From the NCBI RefSeq assembly GCF_003086295.3, contig NC_092051.1, forward strand, positions 79,616,445-79,680,444: DNA of 64,000 nt. The letters run 5' to 3'. The translations under genes were made by a program, and so were the position numbers. The notes under the pieces were generated by a model. The model was not told where the DNA came from and ran no database searches. It saw nothing but the letters and a program-made list of their open reading frames with translations. How positions within the stretch are numbered: the stretch's first letter is position 1; every line of letters starts with the position of its first letter. This document shows, one piece after another, positions 10,715 through 22,900 of this stretch. Origin of the DNA: Arachis hypogaea (lineage: Eukaryota; Streptophyta; Magnoliopsida; Fabales; Fabaceae).

Positions 10715-11245
10715 TGTGCGGCGCTAGTGTCGCGGACGCGTGGGGTATGCGTTCGCGCGGATATGAATCGACGCGGTCGCGTTGGTCACGCAGACGCGTG
10801 ACTCATTTATGCTACTGGCGCGAGGGCAGCCTCGCACTCGCACAACTCTCTGTTCAAAACTCATTATTTCTAAATTCCAGGGTGACGCGGTCGCGTGATT
10901 GACGCGATCGCGTGGGTGGCCAATATTGGAATGCGACGCGGACGCGTGGGGCACGCGTTCGCATGGTAAGGCTTGTGCGTCTAGGCCAGTCCAGCCCCAT
11001 TCCAGCACAACTTTCGGCCAGGCACCCTTTCTTATGTCAATTTCTAGATCATGCGTCCGCGTGGGTGACGCGGATGCGTGGGAGGCATTATTCCCATATG
11101 ACACGGACACATCAGCGATGCGGTCGCGTGGGGCGATTTGTGCCTAAGGCACGACTTCAGCCACGCTCCCGCATGACTCTCTGTTCGATTTCTTTTCTTC
11201 TTTACTCACCTGTGACGTGGACGCGTCGGCGACGCTGTTACGTCA
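10715..11245 (-). promoter_or_regulatory. CpG-rich ACGCG/CGCGT palindrome array, internal copy in element C
   Basis: About fifteen degenerate copies of motifs such as GACGCGGACGCGTGGG, GACGCGGTCGCGTG and CACGCGTTCGC are spaced through the segment between integrase and the env-like ORF. The same vocabulary occurs in the LTRs of C (18055-18245) and D (59218-59370). These CpG-dense clusters stand out against AT-rich surroundings. Confidence 0.7.
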
Positions 11246-11509
11246 CGTGCCCTTTTTTTTTAATATGCAAATGTTCAGATGAAGATGCAAACTAAATGCA
11301 CGAATAATTAAGAAGAGTTATTGAAAAAAGAAAATTAAGAAGAGATAAAGGAACGATCATACCATGGTGGGTTGTCTCCCACCTAGTACTTTGCTTTAAC
11401 GTCCTTAAGTTGGACGCTCCATTAGCTCAGTTTTCTGCTGTGGGTGGATCCTCCAAGAGGAAGATCTCTAGCTCCTTGGGTTTCGTTGCCTTCTCACCAT
11501 GATATAGCT

Positions 11510-12560
11510 TTAAGCGATGCCGTTAGTTTTGATGAATTCAGAGCTTGAAGGATGACTCAGATGGAAGACTCCGTATGGCTCAGCCTTCTCTACTCTATAT
11601 GGACCTTCCCATCTTGATCTTAACTTGCCTGGCATGAGCCTCAGTCTAGAGTTGTAAAGGAGGACGAAGCCCCCAGGTTGGAACTCTCTCCTTTTGATGT
11701 GCTTATCATGCACAGCCTTCATCTTTTCTTTGTGCAGCCTTGAGTTCTCATAAGCTTCTAGGCGAAGGCTTTCTAATTCTTGCAGTTGCAACTTCCTTTC
11801 AGCTCCGGCTTTCTCAAATCCCATATTCCACTCCTTTATTGCCCAAAAAGCTTTGTGCTCTACCTCAACTGGGAGGTGACAGGCTTTTCCATAAACTAAG
11901 CGGAAGAAACTCATCCCAATGGGTTTCTTGTATGCTGTTCTGTATGCCCAGAGTGCATCTTGTAGCCTGGTGCTCCATTCTCTTCTATGAGGTTTGACTA
12001 TCTTCTGCAATATACTCTTTATCTCTCTGTTAGACACCTCGGCTTGCCCATTAGTCTGGGGATGGTAGGCTATTGCCACTTTATGAACTATCCCGTGCTT
12101 CTTCAGTAATCTTGTTAGTTTCCTGTTACAGAAATGGGTGCCTTGATCGCTCACGATTGCTCGTGGTGATCCAAAGCAACAAATAATATGGGTTCTAACA
12201 AAAGAAACAACAGTGTTAGCATCATCAGTGCGGGTAGGAATTGCTTCCACCCATTTAGAAACGTAATCTATAGCTAACAATATATAAAAGTAACCATTAG
12301 AATTTGGAAAAGGACCCATGAAGTCAATGCCCCAAACATAAAAAATTTCACAGAAAAGCATAGTCTGTTGAGGCATCTCATCCTTCTTGGATATATTACC
12401 AAACCTTTGGCATGGGGAACAAGATTTACAAAATTCAGTAGCGTCTTTAAAAAGGGTAGGCCACCAGAATCCACAGTCTAAAATTTTTCTAGCTGTTCTT
12501 TGAGGGCCAAAATGTCCTCCACTCTCAGATGAATGGCAGGCCTCTAAAATGGACTAGAAT
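11510..12560 (-). pseudogene. Integrase of element C
   Basis: The catalytic core carries the D-D-E residues in [18 protein letters not shown] and [12 protein letters not shown], followed by the Athila-typical [16 protein letters not shown] and a C-terminal domain with [10 protein letters not shown]. The core is open from 12376 to 11510. The N-terminal zinc-binding part (12380-12560, containing CKSCSPC) is broken by stops and a frameshift, so the normal fusion to RNase H is lost. Integrase would join the element's cDNA to host DNA; this copy is inactive. Confidence 0.9.
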
Positions 12561-12565
12561 TCTGA

Positions 12566-13162
12566 TTAAGGCACACACCGTCTAATTACCTGGTCGGCGC
12601 CACATCTCCATAAATATGGGTCATCCCATATATAATATTTGGACTCTCTTTTCAGCTCGTCTCTTTGATGCTTAGTAAAGTTTGGAGGAAAGGTGCGGCT
12701 AACTAGATAATTAGATACAGGCGCATACCAAGGGACTACTTCAGATACTACTTGTAAGTTATCAAACGGGAAATTATCATTTATAGGAGTGCCGGTATCC
12801 TTAATGTGCTCAAGGTGACTCAAGTAGTCTGCCACTAGATTCTGGTTACCACTCCTATCCTTAATTTCTAAATCAAATTCTTGTAGTAGCAGTATCCAAC
12901 GTATAAGCCTTGGTTTGGACTCCTTTTTAGCTAATAAATACTTTAGAGCTGTGTGATTTGAGTACACTACTACTTTAGTACCAAGTAAATAGGCTCGGAA
13001 TTTATCCAGAGCAAAAACAATAGCAAGAAGCTCTTTCTCAGTAGTAGTGTAATTAGACTGAGCTGTGTCTAAAGTCTTAGACGCATAAGCAATTACAAAA
13101 GGATCCTTACCTTCACGCTGAGCCAGCGCTGCTCCTACTGCATGGTTGGAAGCATCGCACAT
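12566..13162 (-). pseudogene. RNase H of element C
   Basis: The Ty3/gypsy RNase H is readable as [51 protein letters not shown] and [18 protein letters not shown]. The catalytic Asp of CDAS and the Glu of TEKELL are present. The Asp normally found in the 'TDH' motif is Asn here (YSNH), a likely inactivating change. It runs on to [19 protein letters not shown] before a stop. It is separated from RT by a stop just upstream of MCDAS and a frameshift near 13320. Confidence 0.88.
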
Positions 13163-13305
13163 GATTTTAAATGGCTAGCTCCAGTCTGGTCCTCTCACAA
13201 TTGGAGCTTGAGTCAGGGCGGTCTTTAGCTTATCAAACGCTTGTTTGCAATCCTCACTGAACTCGAACTCAATATCTTTCTGCAGTAGTCTAGATAAGGG
13301 TAGTG

Positions 13306-14478
13306 CTACCTTACTAAAGTCCTTGATGAATCTTCAGTAAAGCCTGCATGGCCAAGGAACGAACGAACTTCCCTCACAGAGGAGGGGTAAGGTAAACTAG
13401 AAATAACATCCACCTTTGCTGGATCTATAGAAATGCCAGTATTAGACACAACATGTCCTAGTACAATCCCTTGTTTTACCATAAAGTGACATTTTTCAAA
13501 ATTTAATACAAGGTTTGTACTGACACATCTATCTAATACTCTAGATAAACTATCTAAGCAAAGGCTAAATGAATCACCATAAATGCTAAAATCATCCATA
13601 AAAACCTCCATACAGTCCTCAATAAGGTCAGAGAAAAGACTCATCATGCATCTTTGGAAAGTAGCTGGTGCATTGCACAAGCCAAATGGCATTCTCTTAT
13701 AAGCATGAGTCCCAAAAGGACATGTAAAAGTAGTCTTTTCCTGATCTTCAGGAGCTATATGAATCTGGAAATAGCCTGTGTAACCATCTAAAAAGCAATA
13801 ATGTGATTTAACTGACAGGCGATCCAGCATTTGATCAATGAATGGAAGGGGGTAGTGATCCTTATGAGTGGCCTAGTTGAGGCGCCTGTAATCAATGCAG
13901 ACCCTCCAGGCGTTCTGATCTCTGGTTGCTATGAGCTCTCCATGGTCATTTTTCACTGTAGTGACTCCAGACTTCTTGGGTACCACTTGTACTGGGCTTA
14001 CCCATTCACTGTCTGAGATGGGATAGATCATATTCGCCTCAAGTAGTCTGGTCACTTCCTTTTTGACAACCTCTAATATAGTGGGATTCAGTTTTCTCTG
14101 GGGTTGATGAACAGTACTAGCTCCCTCTTCTAAAAATATTCTGTGCTCACAAACTTGAGGGTTGATGCCTTCTATGTCTGCCAAGCTCCATCCAATTGCT
14201 TTTCTGTGTTTCCTCAGCACACTGAGTAGCTGTGCTTCTTGTTGGGAAGTGAGTTCCCTTGCAATGATAACTGGAAACTTCTGCTTGTCCTCAAGGTAAG
14301 CATACTTGAGTTGTGGAGGGAGGGGCTTTAACTCTAATTTCTGCTCATGGTCAGGCTCCGGATTATCTGGGGCTGGTGATAATGGCAAAGTGCCCTCATT
14401 GTCCTCTGAAAATGTCCCCACACTTGGACCTTGTTCTGTGTACTTCTCTTCTAACTCCTCCTGGTGAACTTCAGCCAC
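13306..14478 (-). pseudogene. Reverse transcriptase of element C
   Basis: RT motifs run in order: WVSPVQVVPKKSG, RVCIDYRRLN, a stop at about 13873, HYCFLDGYTGYFQIHIAP, GTHAYKRMPFGLCNAPATFQ, the catalytic VFMDDFSIYG, GIVLGHVVSNTGI and VREVRSFLGHAGF. A frameshift follows the last motif. The FMDDF form of the catalytic box is usual in Athila-type elements. Upstream, 13873-14478 also contains the PR-RT linker (acidic, Glu/Pro-rich). Confidence 0.9.
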
Positions 14479-14499
14479 GGTTTCATCTATGATGTCACA

Positions 14500-15138
14500 C
14501 TAGGAGATGGAAAGATCATCTAGAGGGTGCTCCATAGCTCTATTTAAACTGAATTTCACTATTCTGCCATCTATTTCAAAAGAATAAGTTCCGGAAGATG
14601 CGTCCAGCTTGAACTTTGAAGTCTTCAGGAATGGTCTTCCAAGCAGGATTGATGATGGCCTTCCTGAGTCATTAGGGGGCATTTCCAGGATATAGAAGTC
14701 AATGGGAAATGTGAGCCCCTTAATGCTCATTAATACATCTTCAGCAATTCCAACCACTGTAATTATGCTTTTATCTGCTAACACAAAATGAGCTGCCGAC
14801 CTTTTTAAGGTAGGGAGCCTCAAAGTATCATATATAGACAAAGGCATTATACTAACACATGCTCCTAAATCACACATGCAGTTAGAAAATATCACACCAC
14901 CAATAGTACAATTAATCATACATGGACCTGGATCACTACACTTTTCAGGTATACATCCCATTAAAGTAGATATAGAACTACCTAAAGGAATAGTTTCTAA
15001 TTCATTAATTTTGTCTTTATGTATACATAAATCTTTTAGAAACTTTGCATATTTAGGTACCTGCTGAATAACATCAAAAAGGGGAACAGTTACCTTAACC
15101 TTTTTGAATATTTCTACCATTTTGGGATCAAGTTCCAT
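14500..15138 (-). pseudogene. Aspartic protease of element C
   Basis: A retropepsin-like domain is seen as INCTIGGVIFSNCMCDLGAC, followed by VSIMPLSIYDTLRL, VLADKSI and SILLGRPFLKTSKFKLD. The catalytic triad position is DLGA. A conserved N-terminal segment (PLFDVIQQVPKYAKFLKDLC) precedes it. The frame itself is open, but it is separated from gag by a stop near 15222 and from RT by one near 14500. Confidence 0.85.
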
Positions 15139-15222
15139 CTGCTTCCTGGGCTTCCTTGCAATTTGTGGAAATGGAATAGGGAGGGCGTTTCCTGCAGGGT
15201 CTGCCTCCTTTGGTGGTTCCTT

Positions 15223-16943
15223 CTATGGTTGAGCTTCTTCTTCTTCAACTATGTCTTGTATGTCCTCTTCCTCTTCAGCATCCTCTACTTCCACTACCTC
15301 TTCAGCTGAGGCATGTTCTGATGGGATTGGCTCCTCCTGATTCCTCTCTAGCAGTGTGGTTCCAGACCTTAGGGTGATGGCATTGATGCCACCCTTTGGA
15401 TTAGGAAATGGTTGAGAGGGGATTCCACTGGAGCTCAAAGGCTGGTTGTTGGAGTTATTTAGTGATTCAATCTGTGATACAAGAGCTTGCAAGGTAGAGT
15501 TCAAACCATTTATAGTAGAAGTAAGGTTGTTTTCCATGGCCTGCTGTCTCCGATCAATACATTGTAGTAACTCATCATTAGAAGATGAAGAGGGATAAGT
15601 GATCTGAGAGGTCTGCTGTTGGTTATGCTGTGGTCCTTGGAATTGCCTCAGGTGAGGTACTCTGTAAGGCTGGTTTTGGTTCTGCTGCCTGTTGTTGTTA
15701 TTATTCCACCTCTGATTTCCCTGATTGTCTCTGCCTCCTCTGTTATTGTTGTCCCTCCAGCCCTGGTTAGAATTATCTCTCCAACCTTGGTTTGAATTGT
15801 CCTGCCATCCATGGTTGTAGCTACAACCTTGATTGTATCCTTGATTGGGACGGTCATAGAAGTTATGAGTGGCTACCACAGTGTTGTCTTCCTGCTGGAG
15901 CTGTGGACATTCATCAGTATAATGGCTATAATCAACACAGATCTCACATACTCTTTATGGAACCAACTATTTGTTTTGCTGTGGTGGAGAGGGCTGAGCT
16001 TGTTGTTGACTCAACTGCATCTGCTTCAGTAAGTTGGTCATTTCACAGATACTCTGAGTTAGAGCAGCAGTTTCTCTGCTAGAGGATACTTCTGTAACAA
16101 CTTTTAACCAGCTTTATTTCTGCCTGTGATTCCTAGTAGATTCAGCTAAGTCGCTGATCAATTGCCATGCCTCATCAGTGGTCTTATACTTTTTCATAGA
16201 CCCATTGCTAGCACTTTCTAATGTGGTCTTATCTTGGGGCCTCATGCCCTGTGTGACGTAGCCGAGCAACATTATCTTGTCAATCATATGGTAGGGGCAT
16301 GCTTCCAGAAGATTGTTGAAGCTCTCTCAGTATTCGTAGAGAGTCTCGGATTCGTCCTGAACAATCATGGAAATGTCTTTCCTCAGTTTATCAGTAACTT
16401 CAGCTGGAAAGAATTTTTCCAAAAATTCTCTTCTAAGCGTATCACAGTCAGAAATAGTTGCTGCGGGTTGAGTGTAGTACCACTCTCTCACCTTTCCCTC
16501 AAAAGAGAATGGGAAAGCTTTTAACAAAATAGAAGTTTCATCTACACCATCACGCCTGTCAGTAGATCAGGCTGCTTGGAAATCCCTAAGGTGCTTGATA
16601 GGCTCTTGAGCAGGTAAGCTATGAAACTTAAGCATCAAGTTGAGTAGTGCAGTCTTTATTTCAAAGTCTGTAGCCACCGCTGGGAGATGCGCTTGAAATG
16701 GTTGCATTGTAAAATCAGGGGCTCCAGCCTCCTGGATAGTAACTCTTCTGGGTGCTGCCATGTCACCTGCACGTAAATCAACCGAATCAGTAGAAAAGGA
16801 GCTTGTTTTTTCCTTACGTGACGTTTCAAATTCGCCCTCAGGGTGGACTAACCGACGCCGAGCTTGCCTTATGCATGAAATAGTTCTTTCGATCTCAGGA
16901 TCAAATACTGGCAAGCTTGGATCAGGAAGTGAACGCGTCATTT
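15223..16943 (-). pseudogene. gag of element C
   Basis: It starts at about 16941 (MTRSLPDPSLPVFDPEIERT). The capsid core reads KAFPFSFEGKVREWYYTQP and LRREFLEKFFPAEV (16327-16527), the retrotransposon gag signature. A zinc knuckle CEICVDYSHYTDEC (C-x2-C-x4-H-x4-C) is encoded at 15907-15948. An Asn/Gln/Arg/Trp-rich repeat (SNQGWRDN units) follows, then an acidic linker to about 15223. Several in-frame stops break it (near 16565, 16325 and 15950). In an intact element it would form the virus-like particle and bind RNA. Confidence 0.88.
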
Positions 16944-17032
16944 AACGAAAGAAACATGCAGCTCATAGTGGCAAAATAGAATAAAATGCAAATAAATAAA
17001 TTCCAATCAATAACTTAGCACTCTATTGTAAC

Positions 17033-17050
17033 TCCCCAGCAACAGCGCCA
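17033..17050 (-). other. Primer-binding site of element C (tRNA-Asp type)
   Basis: In sense it reads TGGCGCTGTTGCTGGGGA, two mismatches from the complement of the plant tRNA-Asp(GUC) 3' end (TGGCGCCGTTGCCGGGGA). It lies five bases downstream of the LTR. Confidence 0.85.
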
Positions 17051-17055
17051 AAAAT

Positions 17056-18543
17056 TGACGTGGCAGAAATTGGCGAGTTAAGAAATTATTATAAGAGATG
17101 CGTTGCAAGTATAGTTCTCAACCAACCAAAATTCTGCTTATCAATTTAAAAGGGTGATCACAAAATTAGAATTAAAATACTGGGAGTATGAATCCCAGGT
17201 CGTCTCCCAATGAGTTACAGAAAGGTGTGCTATTTTATTAATCAGATGTTTTCTAAAATGGTTTGAGTTGATAAACAGGAAATTAAATCAGAGAAATTAT
17301 GTAATTTAAATAAAAACCTTGACCGGGAGCAGATTAGTTGGAAGCCCTATCCTTGATTCTCTCAAGATCAATTGATAATTGAAGGTTGTCTGCCCAGTTA
17401 TCCTTTAACGGATAAAGGAAAGTCGAGCAAGTTGGAAGTCAGTTTCTATTCACAAGTTCTAATCCTCTCCCTTAGGAAGGACTAGTGTCAGTGATTAGAG
17501 GGCGACCCAACGCTAATCCCAATTATAATTTTACTCTTGAACATCCAACTCAAGGTCTTCCTTTCAATCAACTCCCAATCAAGTTATGGAACTACTTGCT
17601 CATTATGAATGTAAACTTCGCAAAATAAGAAAGGAAAATAAGGAAAGACATGATAGATAATAATCAAAAGGATTAATAAAAATAAAAATAGTTCTTGTAT
17701 TAATAAATTCTAAAGATAATCCAATAGTAACTCTGAATAAATTGAGGATATCAAAGAGTAAATGACAAGTAAGGAAAAACAAACTAGAATGATGAAGTCT
17801 TGACGGAGGTAACAACTCTTCTCAATATCCCAATCCGAAAAGCAATAAAATCAAAACCCTAAGAACTATGAATGTGTAGAGAGAAAACCTAGAGGAGGAG
17901 TAAAATCAGATCTAAAACTAAAATTATACGAAATGAATGTTGTTTTTTGGTCTCTGCATGTTCCCTGGCTCTAATATGCTTTTCTGGGCCGAAAGCTGGG
18001 TCAAAACAGGGCCTAAAATCGCCCCCAGCGAATTCTGCAGATTCTGCAGATCGCGCACGTCACGCGATTGCGTCATCCACGCGTTCGCGTCATCTGATGT
18101 CTTGCCTTGCCACGCGTGCGCGTCATCCACACCTTCGCGTCACTTGTGTAGTTTCCATTCCATGGGTTCGCGTTAGGCACGTGAACGCGTCACTTCAATT
18201 TTCTCTATTTCGCGCGGTCGCGTAAGTCATGCGTCCGCGTCACTTCTCGCTGGTCATCTCCTCAATTTCTTGCATTCCTTCCATTTTTGCAAGCCTCCTT
18301 TCCAATCTCCAAGTCATTCATGCCCTATAAAGCCTGAAACACTTAACACACAGATCACAGCATCGAATGGCATAAAGGAGAATTAAAATACATAATTAAA
18401 AATCTCTAGGAAGTAGTTTTTCAACCATGGGGTAATTATGGGAAAGAATTGTAAATACATGCTAATTTAATGAATAAGTGGGTAAAGATTTGATAAAACC
18501 ACACAATTGAATACAATATAAACCATAAAATAATGGTTTATCA
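17056..18543 (-). repeat. 5' LTR of element C (1488 bp)
   Basis: It runs TGACGTGGCAG...GGTTTATCA on the plus strand, so TG...CA ends are present. It is homologous to the element D LTR (58197-59672). The ACGCG/CGCGT palindrome cluster lies at 18055-18245, upstream in sense of a weak TATA-like GTATAATTTT at about 17921-17929. Confidence 0.9.
18055..18245 (-). promoter_or_regulatory. ACGCG/CGCGT palindrome cluster in C LTR
   Basis: Eight or more motifs such as CACGCGTTCGCGTCA, CACGCGTGCGCGTCA and GCGCGGTCGCGTAAG are separated by 10-25 bp. The cluster is CpG-dense inside an otherwise AT-rich LTR and matches the internal array at 10715-11245. Confidence 0.7.
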
Positions 18544-18850
18544 CTCTCCTTAAAGTTCGAGTTCCATGCCTCGAATAATCAAGCTGAATATGAAGCACTA
18601 CTGGCTGGTTTGAGGCTGGCTAGGGAGGTGGGAGCTCAAAGGCTTTCCATCTTTAGCGACTCCTAAGTAGTCACATCGCAAATAGAAGGGATCTACCAAG
18701 CTAAGGATCCCACTATGAACAAATATCTTACAATACCAAAGAACAGCTCAGACAATTTAAAGGATATGAGGTCCAATACATACCCCGAGAACAGAATGCC
18801 CGAGCTGATGTGCTCTCAAAACTAGCCAGCACCAAACCAGGGGGCAACAA
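18544..18850 (+). pseudogene. Archaeal-type RNase H (aRNH) 3' part of plus-strand Tat element
   Basis: From the insertion point of element C the plus strand reads SLKFEFHASNNQAEYEALL, AGLRLAREVGAQ and SIFSDS-stop-VVTSQIEG. This is the second, plant aRNH-type RNase H domain typical of Tat-lineage elements (NNQAEYEALL is diagnostic). Its first half is missing because element C sits at 18543/18544. A stop and a frameshift are present. Confidence 0.82.
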
Positions 18851-18853
18851 TAG

Positions 18854-19974
18854 ATGTCTCATCCAAGAAACACTCGAAGTCCATCAACCTTGGAGGAAGA
18901 AAAGATCTTAGCCATATCAGGACAGGATCAAGGGTGGATGACAACCATAATCAACTACCTCATGTCAGAAACACTTCCCGCAGACAAAAAGGAGGCAAAA
19001 AGGCTAGTACGAGAAGTACAGTACTACACCATAATACAAGACATCCTATATAAGAGAGGAATCTCTACACCTCTCTTAAAATGCGTCCCGACCTCCGCTA
19101 CAAGGGAAGTTCTCGAAGAAGTCCACAGTGGCATGTGCGGCAATCACCTTAGGGCACGAGCCCTTGCCAAAAAGGTACTCCTAGCTGGTTTCTACTGGCC
19201 GACCTTGCAAAGGGAAGTAACAGAGTTTGTCATAACATGCCCACCATGCCAGAAGCACGCCAACTTCCACATAGCTCCACCTGAGGAGCTTATCTGCGTC
19301 ACTTCACCCTGGCTGCAAAGTGGGGGCTCGACCTCCTTGGACCCTTCCCCCAGGGGTCCGGACAAATCAAGTTTCTCGTTGTAGGCATAGACTACTTCAC
19401 AAAGTGGATTGAGGCAGAGCTATTAGCTAATGCCACCGCCCAAAGAAGCCATAAATTTCTACAGAGACATTATCACAAGGTTTGGTGTACCATGCTCCAT
19501 CACCACAGATAATGGTACTCAATTCACCGACACAGGCTTTAGAAATCTGGTAGCTGATCTAAAAATCAAACACCAGTTCACCTCTGTAGAGCACCCACAA
19601 GCCAACGGACAGGCAGAAGCCGCCAACAAAGTCATACTGGCCGGGTTAAAACAGAGATTACAGGTCGTCAAGGGAGCTTGGGCTGAAGAGCTCCCGCAAG
19701 TCCTATGGGCATATCGTACAACACCACATTCAACCACAGGAGAACCACCATTCCAACTTGCTTACAGAATGGAGGCCATGATTCTTGTGGAATTAGAAGA
19801 AAAATCTCCTAGGACGATCCTCTACAATGAAGATACCAACGCCCAAGCTCAAAAGGAAGAGCTCGACCTACTTCCAGAAGTCCGAGAAAGAGTTCGGATC
19901 AGGGAGGAAGCCCTAAAGCGTCGAATGGCTCTAAGGTATAATCGGAAGGTAGTCCAGCGAAGCTTCACCACCAA
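18854..19974 (+). pseudogene. Integrase of plus-strand Tat element, N-terminal and core parts
   Basis: The zinc-binding region reads HSGMCGNHLRARALAKKVLL, GFYWPTLQREV and CPPCQKHANFH (H-H-C-C). The core carries ITTDNGTQFTDTGF and HPQANGQAEAANK, then LWAYRTTPHSTTGEPPFQLA. Frameshifts near 19310 and 19425 break the region around the first catalytic Asp. A 4.0-kb solo LTR interrupts the gene at 19974; the C terminus resumes at 24004. Confidence 0.9.
19970..19974. other. Target-site duplication of 4-kb solo LTR, left
   Basis: ACCAA precedes TGTAACGACCC; the same ACCAA follows at 24004-24008. Confidence 0.9.
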
Positions 19975-22900
19975 TGTAACGACCCAACTCCCAGTATGCC
20001 ATGGTCATACAAGAAGCTAAGTGTTACTAACTTGTCCTTCCTAACTATTATCTATTATTTAATATATGAGCCTGTTCCTTGTTAGAGCGATGCCAATTTT
20101 ACGAGTAACTTTTTTTTATATCGTTGGGGTGCTAAGATAATATAAACAAACATACATTGAGATAAGTAAAAAGGAGGCATAAAGAAATATAGAACACAGC
20201 TGATAATGGACATCATATACACTATAACAAAACATGTAGCGTTCATAAAAGATCAAGTCAGTTTACATCCACGTCATCCTACGTAGCTAATATATACATA
20301 ACACTCCCAGGGCCTGGCCCATACAAAAAGCCGCTAAGTTGGCGCCCAGGCTAGCCTAACCACTCTATAGCCCCTAGCTCTCGGGTGTACTAACACAAAT
20401 GAGAGACTAACTAACAGATAATGTTAGACTAGAGTGTCATCAAAAGAATTCCCCTACTGCTGTCAGACTATATCTACATGTAGTCGATCGGAAGATCGTC
20501 ATGAGACTTGCCCATCTCCTCATCCTGCTCTATCTCTATCTCAGGATCCTCCTCCTCCTCATCGTCCGCAGCTACAGGTATACCCTCTGAATCACCAGAA
20601 GCACTACTGTCACTATGTACAAAACCATTTGTGAGCACATGTCCGTTCACGTATATCGGAGCTACCCCATCGTCCGGTAGTGTCGGCTTAGCAGGCTGTG
20701 GAAAGTCTAGGATTGGCTCAGGGGAAAAGTACAACTTTGGTGGAATTACAGGTACATAGTCACCAGCTAACTCGGGCTCATCAGGTATGATAGGCTCAAG
20801 TGCCGCCTCATTCAAGGGTTGAGCTGGTATAGGGTGTCCGGGACCATCGGAAAAAGGATGCCCAGGTGCGTCAGGGTGTAACCAGGATAGGGGAAAGTCG
20901 TAGGGATCATCAGGATCAAAAAGCGGACTATACAAAGGATGTTGGAAGGGACGGTTTTGTAACACGTAATGTTTCATATGAAGCTCCGCACTCAGAATGT
21001 AGTAACGATAGTACACTGGATCCTCGTAAATGTGTAGGTCGTCGACTTCATAGAATATCACACCCGTTTCCATCTGAAGGGGAGGAAGGAAGAGAAGGGG
21101 GTAAGAACTGGGGAGTTCTTAGTAGGATCGGGGTTATTAGTTACGTTCATTTACACGGTGTCGATTAGTTGACGAATAACAGAATATAGAGAAGCAGTAA
21201 ACAGAAGATAAAGATAGAAAGAGAAAGCGGAGACAACAGAAAGTAGAACACAAACAAAAAAATACAAGAAAATGTAACACAGAAATAGCATACAAGCAAA
21301 CAAACATAAGGAAATTGATCACACACAGAAAGGAATGCAACAGAGAATGATGCGCAGACAAGAATGATGCATGTCTAGCCCTAGCGCAGGCCATGAGCTC
21401 ATGTGTCGGTTGGCTGCCCGCGACATTTATCTGGTCATGAGTAATCCCGATTTCCCAGATACGATTTTCCATTTCTAAAGGATAGTAATAGCCGCTCATT
21501 CGAGATGGCCTCTGCTTAATGTAGGAAACTCTGCTCTGCTCTGGGGAATCGAAAAATAGCTGTAGGTAACTTAGTATCCCTACAGAAACTCTGGGTTGCA
21601 TCAAGCAACTAATATATATATATATATATATAGCTCTGGGTTGCATCAAGCAACTAATATATATATAAATATCTCTTTATTATATTACTCTTCTCTTTAT
21701 ATCTCTTTACTCTATTCTGGTTTCTCTTTTCTCAGTATCTCTTTACTCTGCTCTGGTTACTCTGTTCTTTGTATCTCTTTACTTTTCTCTGATTAATCAT
21801 TCCTTTATATCTATGTTACCCTTCTCTTTATCTCTTTACTCTAATCTGATTACTTTGTTCTCTGTATTTCTCTATTCTTCTCTTATTTCTCTGCTTAACA
21901 TATATATTTAAATATTATGTAAATTTCAGTATGAATAGTTAGCTTGTCCCAAGTATAGATTCATTAAGTCTATACTGAAATAGTTTAACTTTTCATATAA
22001 TACCTAACCCTAGTCGCAACTCAAGTACTAGCTAAGTTGCCCTAGTTCGTTCACTAGTCTCTGTCTGTTTTTCTGTCATTAAAACTTTATAGACTTTTCT
22101 TCGACTTTTATCTTTTCTTCAACTTTTTATCTTTTTTTTATCTTTGCCTCACTAATATATTCTTACCACTCCCTAAGTATTTTATGAAGGTAATTATGAG
22201 ATTCTGCGATTAAAGTTGTCTTTCTAAAGCTTTTATAGAAAACTGCCTTTTTTGCATTATTTTATTATTTTTATAAAATATTATTTTTAATTAAATATTA
22301 TTATTTAATATTTTATTATTATTTATTATTTTATTATTAAATTTTCGAAAATTAAATTTACTTTAACCTTTAACCTTTAAAATTCATTATTTACCACCCG
22401 TAACTTTTAATATTTCTACTTTTACCACCCTAACTTTTAGAAATTACAAAATAACCCCTTAAACACCAAAAATTTTACTTCCTTTCCCTTTCTAAAATCT
22501 AAAAGGTATTCTTCAATGTTCTTCATCATACTCAAAGTGTTCTTCATGTTCTTCATAAATTTTTCAGATTCTTTCTCTATTTTTACCCGTTTTTCAGCAA
22601 CCGATTTTTACTATAATTCATAATAAATTCCCAGCCACTAAAATCCCATCTTTTCTACATGATTTCAACAAAAATTGAACCCCAATTTAAGGATTAGGGT
22701 TCATTTTTCCAGCTGCACTCAAGAACATGTTTCATAGCTTGAATATCATCAATTTTCATCAAAATTTTGCCAAAATTTCAAGAAGAATCACTCATATAAA
22801 TCATCAATTTCAAGCACAGACAAACCATATCATAATCACACAACTAAAAAACAATCAATCAAGATTAAATTTGTCAAACCCTACCTTGATTTGCTGCTCA

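Larger units (their letters stand above)
9768..18543 (-). mobile_element. Element C: dead autonomous Athila-lineage element, 3' end missing in this unit
   Basis: In sense order: 5' LTR (17056-18543), PBS (17033-17050), gag (about 15223-16943), protease, RT, RNase H, integrase (to 11510), a CpG-rich palindrome array (10715-11245) and the first 36 codons of an env-like ORF (9768-9876). Athila assignment rests on the integrase string [15 protein letters not shown], the FMDDF polymerase motif, the tRNA-Asp primer site and the env-like ORF. The right flank 18544-18548 (ctctc) would be its target-site duplication. The left end is lost at the duplication junction. All genes have stops or frameshifts. 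Confidence 0.88.

Noticed and set aside
21137..21649. 170-codon minus-strand frame in the 4-kb LTR as a complete gene
   Set aside because: It starts in a TA microsatellite and ends in low-complexity sequence; only a short part (MSGYYYPLEMENR...) is a possible first exon.
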